Shown: positions 9,019-16,965 of the stretch, in pieces
Layout: each line of letters starts with the position of its first letter
Numbering within the stretch: position 1 is the stretch's first letter
Assembly: GCA_043736395.1 (NCBI GenBank)
Contig: JAYTCQ010000300.1
Span: 1 to 45,909, forward strand
DNA length: 45,909 bases
Source: JAFDVL01 sp043736395
GTDB taxonomy: Bacteria; Acidobacteriota; Blastocatellia; RBC074
Direction: 5' to 3'
Translations under genes and position numbers: made by a program
Notes under the pieces: generated by a model
Database searches by the model: none
What the model was told of the DNA's origin: nothing
Seen by the model: the letters and a program-made list of their open reading frames with translations, nothing else

Positions 9019-9459
9019 ATGAAATCACTACAAGATCAACTTTTGTCCGCTATTGCCAGAGAAAATATTTTTGAAATTTCTACACTGATTACTTCAGGTG
9101 CTTTGGTGAATGAACTGGACTCACAAGGATGGACACCGTTAGCGCACGCTATTGAATTTGAAAATTATCAGATCGTAAAACTACTCTTAGAAAATGGCGC
9201 AGACGTGAACAGCATTTTGTACAATGGAGATACTTGCCTTCATTACGCAGTAGATATAGCGATTGATGGAACCATTCAAACTGGTGGTGCATCTGGTGAC
9301 GAGCCGACAGCGATTATTGAATTATTGCTGAAGAACAGTGCAAATATTTTAGCAAAAAATGTACAAGGCGAATCGCCAATGGATTGGGCTAAAAATTATC
9401 ATTCCGATAAAATTGTTCGGCTACTTCAAGGGAAACTTGAGGAGCGAAGCGAAACATAA
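9019..9459 (+). CDS. Ankyrin-repeat protein
   Basis: A 146-residue protein with three to four ankyrin repeats. Signatures are G-W-T-P-L-A-H-A-I, I-V-K-L-L-L-E-N-G-A-D-V-N, G-D-T-C-L-H-Y-A-V and A-I-I-E-L-L-L-K-N-S-A. Ankyrin stacks bind other proteins; the partner is unknown. The start is 2 bp after the PSD1 stop. A start at 8959 inside the PSD1 gene is possible but would add a 20-residue tail of unrelated character. The gene looks AT-richer than its neighbours and opens a three-gene block between PSD1 and DUF1501. Confidence 0.75.
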   Translation: MKSLQDQLLSAIARENIFEISTLITSGALVNELDSQGWTPLAHAIEFENYQIVKLLLENGADVNSILYNGDTCLHYAVDIAIDGTIQTGGASGDEPTAIIELLLKNSANILAKNVQGESPMDWAKNYHSDKIVRLLQGKLEERSET

Positions 9460-9481
9460 TTCAAGTTATAGGTGTTCATAC

Positions 9482-9955
9482 ATGACAGTGAAGATGCATA
9501 AAACCAAGAAAGTCACCAAAAATAATTTATATACGACTACAGAATGGGAGTGGCTGCACCTCCAACTTCGTCTCTATTCAATTGAATCACGCGGCACTCA
9601 CTGGCAGGTCAATTTCTACCTCCGTGACCTTGATCAGGATTTAGTATTTAAAGACACGCACGCTGAAGTCATTTGCCGTATCTACAATAAGTCCGTTGAG
9701 CAATTATTTGTTGACCCTAGAGGTGAACTTGAGAAAACATTTACCGGGTGGGTGAAATGGCAGAAAACCAAACTGACAGAATACCTTTCCAGATTGCCAG
9801 CCTTGAAGAAAGATTTCGATATTAAGCGAGATTTCCAAGCAGAAATAATGCAAGATTATGGCATGGGGGCAAGTAAATTATGTCACATAAAAGGGGGGAA
9901 AGTGACTTGGTCAGCCGTTGGAAAATCATTAATGAATGAAGCCAATCATCAATAA
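9482..9955 (+). CDS. Hypothetical protein
   Basis: A 157-residue protein I do not recognise. It is rich in aromatic and basic residues (E-W-E-W-L-H, T-H-W-Q-V-N-F-Y-L-R-D-L). It appears to have a beta-rich first half and helical second half, with no signal peptide or membrane segment. The ATG at 9482 is the most natural start; the open frame extends back to 9359 but overlaps the ankyrin gene. It lies 22 bp after that gene on the same strand. Confidence 0.5.
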   Translation: MTVKMHKTKKVTKNNLYTTTEWEWLHLQLRLYSIESRGTHWQVNFYLRDLDQDLVFKDTHAEVICRIYNKSVEQLFVDPRGELEKTFTGWVKWQKTKLTEYLSRLPALKKDFDIKRDFQAEIMQDYGMGASKLCHIKGGKVTWSAVGKSLMNEANHQ

Positions 9956-9995
9956 AATTACACCTATCATCTTTACCTCCATAGCGGCGTAGCCA

Positions 9996-10616
9996 GTGCG
10001 ACTGATTTTATTCAATACTATAACGCATCACGGTGAACCGATTGTTATATTGCTCAAGGCAATCAGAAAATTAATGAAGTTGGAAACGCTAAATTCAGCT
10101 GAACAAAACCTACTTTCGCAGATTAGTACGGCATCCGGCTTGATTGAAGAAAAACATTTTCAGCTTGAACAAAACGGAATCTACGCAGAATACAGAAAAC
10201 TTTATGATGCGTATGTTAACTTGATTGATTCAGAAACCGAGGGACTTGAAGCATTGAGGCGTTCAATATTTTTGTTGTGGTATGAACAAGCCGAACCTTC
10301 CTGTTTTACTGGTTTATCTGAGCTTTCTGAAATATCAAGTCAGAAAGTTTATAACTTTTTGGAAACCAGAGTTAGCGCAAACGAAATTGATTTTGAGTTA
10401 AAATGGATGCTGCCTTTTTATAACGGAATTGCTGTATGGGTGTTTGAGGAACGTGCAAGCTTGCCAAATTTACAAAGGTTTTTAGCGTGTGCTGATCGTG
10501 AACTTTGGGCGAGTGAACTAAAGGCAGAAAATTTTATTGGACGCGGGCAAATGGGGAATTATTGGACAAGTATTACAACGTCTAATGCAGTTCGCTTAGA
10601 CAAAAATGCAAAATAG
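9996..10616 (+). CDS. Hypothetical helical protein
   Basis: A 206-residue mostly helical, acidic protein without recognised motif. Notable segments are R-R-S-I-F-L-L-W-Y-E-Q, F-E-L-K-W-M-L-P-F-Y-N-G and the C-terminal G-N-Y-W-T-S-I. The frame opens with GTG at 9996, directly after an in-frame TAG. ATG at 10074 is an alternative that drops 26 residues (I-V-I-L-L-K-A-I-R-K-L). Neither has a clear ribosome-binding site. It is the third gene of the AT-richer block. A soluble partner or immunity-type protein is possible, but nothing in the sequence proves it. Confidence 0.5.
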   Translation: MRLILFNTITHHGEPIVILLKAIRKLMKLETLNSAEQNLLSQISTASGLIEEKHFQLEQNGIYAEYRKLYDAYVNLIDSETEGLEALRRSIFLLWYEQAEPSCFTGLSELSEISSQKVYNFLETRVSANEIDFELKWMLPFYNGIAVWVFEERASLPNLQRFLACADRELWASELKAENFIGRGQMGNYWTSITTSNAVRLDKNAK

Positions 10617-10642
10617 CTTGTTATTAGAAAGGCGTAGCGCAA

Positions 10643-12088
10643 ATGAATTATTCTGAAGACATCAAACGTGAAGTAAAAAAATTAGTCACACGCCGCCATT
10701 TTTTCAAAGACTGCGGCGTAGGTCTCGGCTCAATTGCGCTTGCTTCACTTCTTGAAACAACTACGTCTGCCACTCCGCATTCCGCACTCCAAAATCCGCA
10801 TTCTCAAACTCCTCATTTCACGCCCAAAGCCAAGCGCGTGATTTTTCTTTTTCAAGCCGGAGCGCCTTCGCAACTTGAAATGTTCGATAACAAACCGGGA
10901 CTCGCAAAATATAACGGCAAGCCTTGTCCGCCGGAATTATTGAAGGGACAAACACTCGCGTTCATCAAACCTGACGCAGCTTTATTTGCGACAGAATTTA
11001 AATTTGCCAGACACGGGAAATCCGGCGCAGAAATGTCTGAGGTGATGACGCATCTTCCCAAAGTTGCTGACGATATTACCATCATCAAATCTATGATGAC
11101 CGATGCCATCAATCACGCTCCGGCGCAGATTTTTATGCAAACCGGCAGCGTCCAATTCGGGCGTCCGAGCTTTGGTTCCTGGGTCACGTACGGCTTGGGT
11201 TCCGAATCGCAAGACCTGCCGGGATTTGTGGTTTTATCTTCCGCCGGAGGAACCAGCGGCGGTTCGAGTTTATGGGGCAGCGGATTTTTGCCAACGGTTT
11301 TTCAGGGAGTTCCCTTTCGGCGAACTGGAGACCCGATTCTTTCGCTGGCAAATCCGCGCGGAATTTCACGTGAGATGCAACGAGATTCGCTGGATGCGCT
11401 GAAAGATTTGAATGAACATTTGATGAGTAAAAATGGCGACAACGAAATCGCTACGCGCATGAATTCGTTTGAGATGGCGTACCGCATGCAGGAAAGTGCG
11501 CCGGAACTAATGGATTTGAACAAGGAATCAAAAGCTACATTAGAACTTTATGGAGCGGAACCCGGAAAAAATTCTTACGCCAATAATTGCCTGCTCGCGC
11601 GGCGAATGGTCGAACGCGGCGTACGATTTGTGCAGCTTTATCACGAAGCCTGGGATCATCACGGGCAGGTTCACAAAGGCGTCAAAGAGCAGTGCAAAGA
11701 AACCGATCAAGCCAACGCCGCATTGATTGAGGATTTGCATCAGCGTGGATTATTGGATGATACGATTGTGATTTGGGGCGGAGAATTCGGACGCACACCA
11801 ATGGTGCAAGGCGAACCTGACGGCAGCAGTTCACTAGGTCGCGATCATCACAACAAAGCCTTCACAATGTGGGTCGCAGGCGGAGGATTCAAACCGGGAA
11901 TTACAATCGGAGAAACGGATGAAATCGGCTTCAATGTCGTGCAAGACCCGATTCACGTGCACGATTTACACGCGACGTTACTACATCAATTGGGCTTCGA
12001 TCATGAGAAATTAACCTATCGTTTTCAAGGAAGAGATTTTCGGTTAACAGATGTTCACGGCGTAGTGCAAACGAAATTGCTGGGATAG
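10643..12088 (+). CDS. DUF1501 family protein (exported, sulfatase-like fold)
   Basis: A 481-residue DUF1501 (PF07394) protein. A Tat-like signal, T-R-R-H-F-F-K-D-C-G followed by G-L-G-S-I-A-L-A-S-L-L, spans about residues 16-40. Family blocks follow: V-I-F-L-F-Q-A-G-A-P-S-Q-L-E-M-F-D, W-D-H-H-G, G-G-E-F-G-R-T-P and G-R-D-H-H. These make an alkaline-phosphatase-like metal site plausible. DUF1501 genes nearly always sit beside PSD1 cytochrome genes and the pair is thought to act together in the periplasm. Here three other genes intervene. It converges on the small-gene pair at 12.1-12.6 kb with only 21 bp between. Confidence 0.87.
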   Translation: MNYSEDIKREVKKLVTRRHFFKDCGVGLGSIALASLLETTTSATPHSALQNPHSQTPHFTPKAKRVIFLFQAGAPSQLEMFDNKPGLAKYNGKPCPPELLKGQTLAFIKPDAALFATEFKFARHGKSGAEMSEVMTHLPKVADDITIIKSMMTDAINHAPAQIFMQTGSVQFGRPSFGSWVTYGLGSESQDLPGFVVLSSAGGTSGGSSLWGSGFLPTVFQGVPFRRTGDPILSLANPRGISREMQRDSLDALKDLNEHLMSKNGDNEIATRMNSFEMAYRMQESAPELMDLNKESKATLELYGAEPGKNSYANNCLLARRMVERGVRFVQLYHEAWDHHGQVHKGVKEQCKETDQANAALIEDLHQRGLLDDTIVIWGGEFGRTPMVQGEPDGSSSLGRDHHNKAFTMWVAGGGFKPGITIGETDEIGFNVVQDPIHVHDLHATLLHQLGFDHEKLTYRFQGRDFRLTDVHGVVQTKLLG

Positions 12089-12109
12089 ACCATTACTCTG
12101 CTTTGAAAT

Positions 12110-12340
12110 TCAGGCAGCTAAAAGCAAGGTTTGCTCGACGGGTTTTGGTAAGGTCATGAGATGGAAGCGGTCTTTCGTAAAAGCGTAATCTTCACCGCTT
12201 TCATCAATTAATCGGACATAGCCGTTTGCTTCCGCATCAGCATCAGCAATGACCTGATAAAGTTTTCCTTTTTCGAGGGATGACTGATAGCCGTCGTTAT
12301 TCAGGCAGAGAGCAAATTGTTGATTGTTTGATTTTGCCAT
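12110..12340 (-). CDS. Small conserved hypothetical protein (SH3-like pattern)
   Basis: A 76-residue protein: a short N-terminal strand (F-A-L-C-L-N-N-D-G-Y), then L-E-K-G-K-L-Y-Q-V-I, V-R-L-I-D-E-S-G-E-D-Y and a basic/hydrophobic end. The pattern of strands suggests a small beta-barrel. I recall similar small proteins as widespread hypotheticals, for example in cyanobacteria, without known function. It is the second gene of a tight pair, starting 5 bp after the stop of the gene at 12346-12582. Confidence 0.6.
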   Translation of the reverse strand: MAKSNNQQFALCLNNDGYQSSLEKGKLYQVIADADAEANGYVRLIDESGEDYAFTKDRFHLMTLPKPVEQTLLLAA

Positions 12341-12345
12341 TTCGT

Positions 12346-12582
12346 TTAATCCAGAAAAGGGAGTTTAAGTTTAAATTCTCGTTTGCCAATGCCATGCGCT
12401 TCGTACCAGTGTATTTCTGCCAGTCGAATCGTTCCATTAACCAGTTTGACTGAAGCGACGCCTTTCAATTTCCGCCATCGTCCTAATCCGTATGTTTTCC
12501 GAAGCCGAACGCGATCACGGATTCCTGTTCCGACGGCGATGGTTTCAATGTCAGTGATTTCGCCGAGAACTTCAAAATCCAT
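12346..12582 (-). CDS. Small conserved hypothetical protein, paired with 12110-12340
   Basis: A 78-residue protein with the block Y-G-L-G-R-W-R-K-L-K-G-V-A-S-V followed by E-I-H-W-Y-E-A-H-G-I-G-K-R-E-F-K-L-K. I recall this as a conserved hypothetical pattern in several phyla; no function is established. The strongly conserved W-Y-E-A-H-G-I-G-K segment suggests a binding or catalytic site. The two tiny genes form an operon with a 5-bp gap. A toxin-antitoxin role is possible but unsupported. Confidence 0.6.
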   Translation of the reverse strand: MDFEVLGEITDIETIAVGTGIRDRVRLRKTYGLGRWRKLKGVASVKLVNGTIRLAEIHWYEAHGIGKREFKLKLPFLD

Positions 12583-12947
12583 AGAGTTTCAGTTTGCTAT
12601 AACCAGAGTAAGGAATCAAGAAAGATTACAACACCCCCTTTTGTTTGATGACACTCTTTGGAAATCGCTCTGATAATTTTGTATTTCCGCGCTCAACTTG
12701 ACAGGCTTCCGTTGCCAATTTAAATTAATAACTCGTTTGGTCTAACCAGTAAAATTATCAGCAGGAACAAAGCATTTCTGCCCACTCGCTTTGATGGGAT
12801 TCTCTGAGGTAGTCCTGATTTTCAGATCAGCCTAGCTCTTACCATTTAGTCAATTAGCAATTCACAAGTTTAACTCAAAATTCGACGGTTAAGTTTTCTA
12901 AACTGTTTTCATCAACGGAAGCGAGTTATTCATCCAAGGAGTCATCA
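12583..12947. other. Divergent intergenic region, 365 bp
   Basis: This AT-rich spacer separates the minus-strand small-gene pair from the plus-strand TonB receptor gene. It contains one good sigma70-type promoter candidate (12698-12726) and CCAAGGAG just before the receptor ATG. No convincing small ORF or RNA was found. The long leader (about 220 bp between promoter candidate and ATG) could carry regulation, but no riboswitch was recognised. Confidence 0.5.
12698..12726 (+). promoter_or_regulatory. Candidate sigma70 promoter for the TonB receptor
   Basis: TTGACA at 12698-12703, a 17-bp spacer, then TAAATT at 12721-12726 (4 of 6 to the -10 consensus, in an AT-rich run). It points toward the receptor gene starting at 12948. 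Confidence 0.4.
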
Positions 12948-15900
12948 ATGAAAATCAAGAACTTACTTATTGTTCTTTGCTTGCTCATCAGTGCTTCAGG
13001 CATTGGTGTGGCACAGGCAATTAAAGGAACACTGCTCGGTAACGTGACAGATTCGGCAGGCGCGGCGGCGGCGAATGCTAATGTCACCATTACGGAAACA
13101 CGTACCAGCGTCAGCACGACAGCTACAGCGAATGCCGATGGCTATTATGTTTTCTCTAATTTACAAGACGGCGTTTACCGCATCGAAGCCACCGCTCAGG
13201 GCTTCAAAAAAGTCATCCGCGACAATATTGAAGTTAAAGTGAATTCCACTGTGCGCATTGATCTCTCGCTGGAAGTTGGCAACGTTAGCGACAGTGTGAC
13301 GATCACAACTGAAGCACCAATTTTGCAAACGGATCGCGCCGACACAGGACGCTTAATCGAAGCGAGACAAGTCGCCGAATTACCACTTGGATTTAACCGC
13401 AATTTTCAGAGCTTGCTCGTAACAGTTCCCGGTGCGACACGTCCGACGCGTCCGCATTCGGAATTTTTTAATCCGCAGGATTCACTCGAATCCAAAGTGA
13501 ACGGGCAATCACGTCTTTCCAATAATTTTCAAATTGAAGGCGTAGATGACAATCATCGTACGGGATTATTAACCGTCTTGATTCCCGCCGCAGATGCGAT
13601 TGAAACGGTCAGTATTGCGACCACGAATTTTGATGCTGAATTTGGACGTGCTGGCGGAGCGGTCAGCAATGTGACGCTGAAATCCGGAACGAATGAATTT
13701 CACGGCAGTGGATTCTTTTTTGGCAACAACGACAACACATTGGCAAATGGATTTTTCACGCGCAGTAAAGCGGCAACACACTATCGTCAGTACGGCTTTA
13801 CCATTGGCGGCCCGATTATCAAAAACAAGTTATTTTTCTTTGGCGATTATCAGCGCACTTCGGACAAGCTGGGCAAAGTGAATTTCTTTGCGATTCCAAA
13901 CGCAGAGTTTCGTGCGGGCGATTTCAGGAATGCGGTGACAACGGTCTATGACCCAGCTACTGGAAATCCTGATGGATCGGGGCGTTCGCCTATCAGTTGC
14001 AACGGAGTTTTAAAAACAATTTGCCCCAACCGCATCAGTCCAATTGCACAAAAGCTGTTGGCCTTTTTGCCTGCGCCGAACGTAGCAGTCGCAACCCCAG
14101 GACAGAACAATTACTTAATCCGAACCGTTCGCTTGAAAACGATTCACGCCTTTGACACAAAACTTAATTTTAATCCCAACGACAGAAATGCGATTTCCGG
14201 ACGATTGAGTTTTCAGCAACCGGAAATTTTTGATCCAGGCGCATTCGGAACTTATGGTGGTCCCGCGAATGGCGGCTTTGCTGGCAGTGGTACACAGCGC
14301 ACATGGAGTACAGCGGGCAATTATACCCGCACTTGGAGTCCGACATTAATTTCTGAATTCCGTTTCGGACTCAGTACTTATCGCAATCAAGCTCTATCGC
14401 AAGGCGATGGGCTGAAAACTAGCGATGATATTGGCATTAAAAATGCCAATATTGATGCTTTTACCAGCGGCTTGACGCAGATCAATATCGGCAGCTTTGG
14501 TGCGCCTTTACTAGGATTTTCAGCCAGCCTACCGTGGGATCGCGGCGAAACGACAGTCAACGTCACAGGCATCGTGACAAAAATGTTCGGCAATCATACG
14601 CTGAAAATGGGCGCAGAATGGCGCAAGAATCGTGACCTTTTACTGCAATTGCAAGACAACGGCGGCGTACGCGGACGTTATTCATTTGGCGGTTCGCAAA
14701 CTGGCTTAGCCCCTCTCCCAAATATTGCTAATAGTGGTGATAATGCAGCCAATAGTGGTCTGGCTAATGCTATGGCAGCCTTTCTACTTGACTTGCCAGG
14801 CAGCATCGGACGTGACATCAAAATTATTGATAATCCAGGATTACGACACAAATCCTTCTTCTCATTTATTCAGGACAAGTGGCAAATCTCGAAAAAATTG
14901 ACACTTGATTTGGGATTGCGCCATGAATTTTATTCACCGTTCACTGGTATCGAATCTAAAGGTGGATTATCAAATTATGATCCAGCAACCAACACCGTTC
15001 GTGTAGCAGGTTTTGGCAGCGTTCCGGCAAACATCGGCGTCAATAAAGTACTGACTAATTTTGCGCCACGCCTTGGAGCTTCGTATCGCTTTGCCGACAA
15101 GACTGTTATCCGCGCTGGATTCGGAACTACGATTATGCCGTTCCCGAATAATGTTTACGCATTCAATTTTCCGGTGAAGCAAAACAATCAATTCAATCCT
15201 GCCAATTCATTTGCCACCGCAGGTACAATGAATGCAGGCTTCCCCGCTCCGGTGGTGTTCAGTATTCCAACGGACGGCATTATTGACGCAAGCAATGCAT
15301 TGTTGCGCAATACAGGACTGATCAGCATTCCGACCAATATGAAGGAAGGCAAATTACACGCCTGGAACGTCGCCTATCAACGTGAATTGTTCTTCGGATT
15401 TTCCGGTGAAGTCGCTTACGTTGGCAACAGCGCAAAAGGCACGTTGTACACGGTTGATTTGAACGCGGGCCAAACCCCGGGACAGGACAACGCGGGACGA
15501 CCACTCAATGCGAAATTTGGACGTACTGCTTCCGTGACCAGCTACGTTGGCTTGGATTCGCCGTACCATTCATTGCAGGTCAAAATTGATCGTCGCTTCA
15601 GCAAGGGTTTCCTTGTCAATACTTCTTACACTTTTGGACGTGCAATTAATTACTCCGAAGACAACGGAGGAATTGCCACTCCCGCGAATCTGGAACTCAG
15701 TCGCGGACGCGGCGCGTTTGATCGTAAGCACATGTATTCCACCAATTTTGTCTGGGATACACCGTTCTTCAAAAAAGGAAATCGCGTCACGAAAGCGGTG
15801 TTAGGTGGATGGCAGCTTTCAGGCATTTTTGTAGCGCAATCGGGAACACCGATTGATTTCAATATGTCGAATGCGAACTTACGTGCGCCAGGCAATACGC

Positions 15901-16247
15901 AACGTCCTGACGTGAATGGTACGCCAAAAATTCTGGGCGCAGTCGGCCCTGGATCGGCTTATTTCGACACGGCAGCTTTTACGGCTCCGGCGGCGAATAC
16001 TTTTGGAAATATGAAGCGAAATGATTCTATCAATGGCCCTGGCTATGTGAATCTGGATGGTTCAATTTTCAAAAGATTTGCCTTCACCGAACGCGTCAAA
16101 GCGGAAATTCGCGCGGATGCTTTCAACGTCACAAATACGCCGCATTTCAATAATCCAAGTGGTACATTTGGCGGCGCAACTTTCGGGCAAATCACCAGTG
16201 CCTTTGGCGAGCGTCTTGTTCGCTTCGGTGCTCGCGTCACTTTCTAA
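12948..16247 (+). CDS. Oar-like TonB-dependent outer-membrane receptor
   Basis: A 1099-residue protein with signal peptide (residues 1-23, A-Q-A). A carboxypeptidase-regulatory-like beta-sandwich follows at about 25-110 (L-G-N-V-T-D-S-A-G-A, A-N-A-D-G-Y-Y-V-F-S-N-L). Then come a plug-like region and a large beta-barrel ending in the aromatic F-G-A-R-V-T-F expected of outer-membrane proteins. This Oar-like class is massively expanded in Acidobacteriota and is thought to import large oligomers or act in adhesion; the substrate is unknown. The start is supported by AAGGAG about 8 bp upstream. The gene stands alone with a strong terminator after it. A two-component pair converges on it. Confidence 0.88.
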   Translation: MKIKNLLIVLCLLISASGIGVAQAIKGTLLGNVTDSAGAAAANANVTITETRTSVSTTATANADGYYVFSNLQDGVYRIEATAQGFKKVIRDNIEVKVNSTVRIDLSLEVGNVSDSVTITTEAPILQTDRADTGRLIEARQVAELPLGFNRNFQSLLVTVPGATRPTRPHSEFFNPQDSLESKVNGQSRLSNNFQIEGVDDNHRTGLLTVLIPAADAIETVSIATTNFDAEFGRAGGAVSNVTLKSGTNEFHGSGFFFGNNDNTLANGFFTRSKAATHYRQYGFTIGGPIIKNKLFFFGDYQRTSDKLGKVNFFAIPNAEFRAGDFRNAVTTVYDPATGNPDGSGRSPISCNGVLKTICPNRISPIAQKLLAFLPAPNVAVATPGQNNYLIRTVRLKTIHAFDTKLNFNPNDRNAISGRLSFQQPEIFDPGAFGTYGGPANGGFAGSGTQRTWSTAGNYTRTWSPTLISEFRFGLSTYRNQALSQGDGLKTSDDIGIKNANIDAFTSGLTQINIGSFGAPLLGFSASLPWDRGETTVNVTGIVTKMFGNHTLKMGAEWRKNRDLLLQLQDNGGVRGRYSFGGSQTGLAPLPNIANSGDNAANSGLANAMAAFLLDLPGSIGRDIKIIDNPGLRHKSFFSFIQDKWQISKKLTLDLGLRHEFYSPFTGIESKGGLSNYDPATNTVRVAGFGSVPANIGVNKVLTNFAPRLGASYRFADKTVIRAGFGTTIMPFPNNVYAFNFPVKQNNQFNPANSFATAGTMNAGFPAPVVFSIPTDGIIDASNALLRNTGLISIPTNMKEGKLHAWNVAYQRELFFGFSGEVAYVGNSAKGTLYTVDLNAGQTPGQDNAGRPLNAKFGRTASVTSYVGLDSPYHSLQVKIDRRFSKGFLVNTSYTFGRAINYSEDNGGIATPANLELSRGRGAFDRKHMYSTNFVWDTPFFKKGNRVTKAVLGGWQLSGIFVAQSGTPIDFNMSNANLRAPGNTQRPDVNGTPKILGAVGPGSAYFDTAAFTAPAANTFGNMKRNDSINGPGYVNLDGSIFKRFAFTERVKAEIRADAFNVTNTPHFNNPSGTFGGATFGQITSAFGERLVRFGARVTF

Positions 16248-16270
16248 ACAGAATTTTTGACGATGAAAAA

Positions 16271-16317
16271 ACCGCAATGTTACGGTGAAAATTCACCTGA
16301 GCATTGCGGTCTTTTTT
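16271..16317 (+). terminator. Intrinsic terminator after the TonB receptor gene
   Basis: ACCGCAATG (16271-16279) pairs perfectly with CATTGCGGT (16302-16310). An inner GGTGAA/TTCACC stem (16284-16297) adds a second helix. CTTTTTT follows at 16311-16317. It lies 24 bp after the receptor stop and between convergent genes, so it probably serves the plus strand. Confidence 0.82.
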
Positions 16318-16335
16318 ATGGGGTTTCGCAAGTTT

Positions 16336-16965
16336 CTAAAAATCAATTTCAGCCAACAACATCGAAAGTTTTTTATTCAACGCCTGACTGATAGAAACCA
16401 ACCCTTCGAGGCTGGGTAAATGGATGCCACGTTCGATGGAGCTTAATTGTGAAACGCTGATGCCTGTGGCGGCGGCTAATTCTTTTAACCCCCAATCGCG
16501 TTCGGTGCGCAGAGATTTGATGCGGTGTCCTAAATGTTCGCGTAACCGTTCGACTTCGTTTTGTCCGAGTCCCAATGTTTTGACGGCGCGTTCCAGCACT
16601 TCACGCAGCTGAGAAAGTGAAAATGGTTTCGTCAAATAATCAAAACTTCTCAACCGAAACGCATTTCGCATTTCATCCAAATCAGGGTAGCCAGTAATAA
16701 TTATGACGCAGAGTTCCGGCCATCTGGTTCGCAGTTGATCGAGTACTTGCTCGCCCGTCACTTCGCCCATTTTCATATCGAGCAAAACAACTTCCGGCAT
16801 TCGCTCTTCGTTGGTTGCCCACAGTTCATCCGGCGTCGAACATAAACGCACCTGATGTCCGTCTCCCTTTAAAATATCTTCGAGGTATTGGCGAAAATCG
16901 GCGTCATCGTCGAGCACGACCAAATCAAGTGGAGGCAATAATGATAAGGGATTCGTAGATGTCAT
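16336..16965 (-). CDS. Response regulator: receiver fused to XRE-type HTH
   Basis: A 209-residue regulator. The N-terminal receiver domain (about 13-130) has the acidic pocket L-D-D-D, phosphoacceptor D63 (V-V-L-L-D-M-K-M-G), I-I-I-T-G and the conserved Lys in Y-L-T-K-P-F. The C-terminal domain (about 145-203) is a Cro/C1-type HTH: L-K-E-L-A-A-A-T-G-I-S-V-S-Q-L-S-S-I-E-R-G, as in phage repressors. Most response regulators carry OmpR, NarL or Fis-type output domains, so XRE output is uncommon. The start codon overlaps the stop of the histidine-kinase gene by 4 bp, so the two are translationally coupled. Confidence 0.85.
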   Translation of the reverse strand: MTSTNPLSLLPPLDLVVLDDDADFRQYLEDILKGDGHQVRLCSTPDELWATNEERMPEVVLLDMKMGEVTGEQVLDQLRTRWPELCVIIITGYPDLDEMRNAFRLRSFDYLTKPFSLSQLREVLERAVKTLGLGQNEVERLREHLGHRIKSLRTERDWGLKELAAATGISVSQLSSIERGIHLPSLEGLVSISQALNKKLSMLLAEIDF

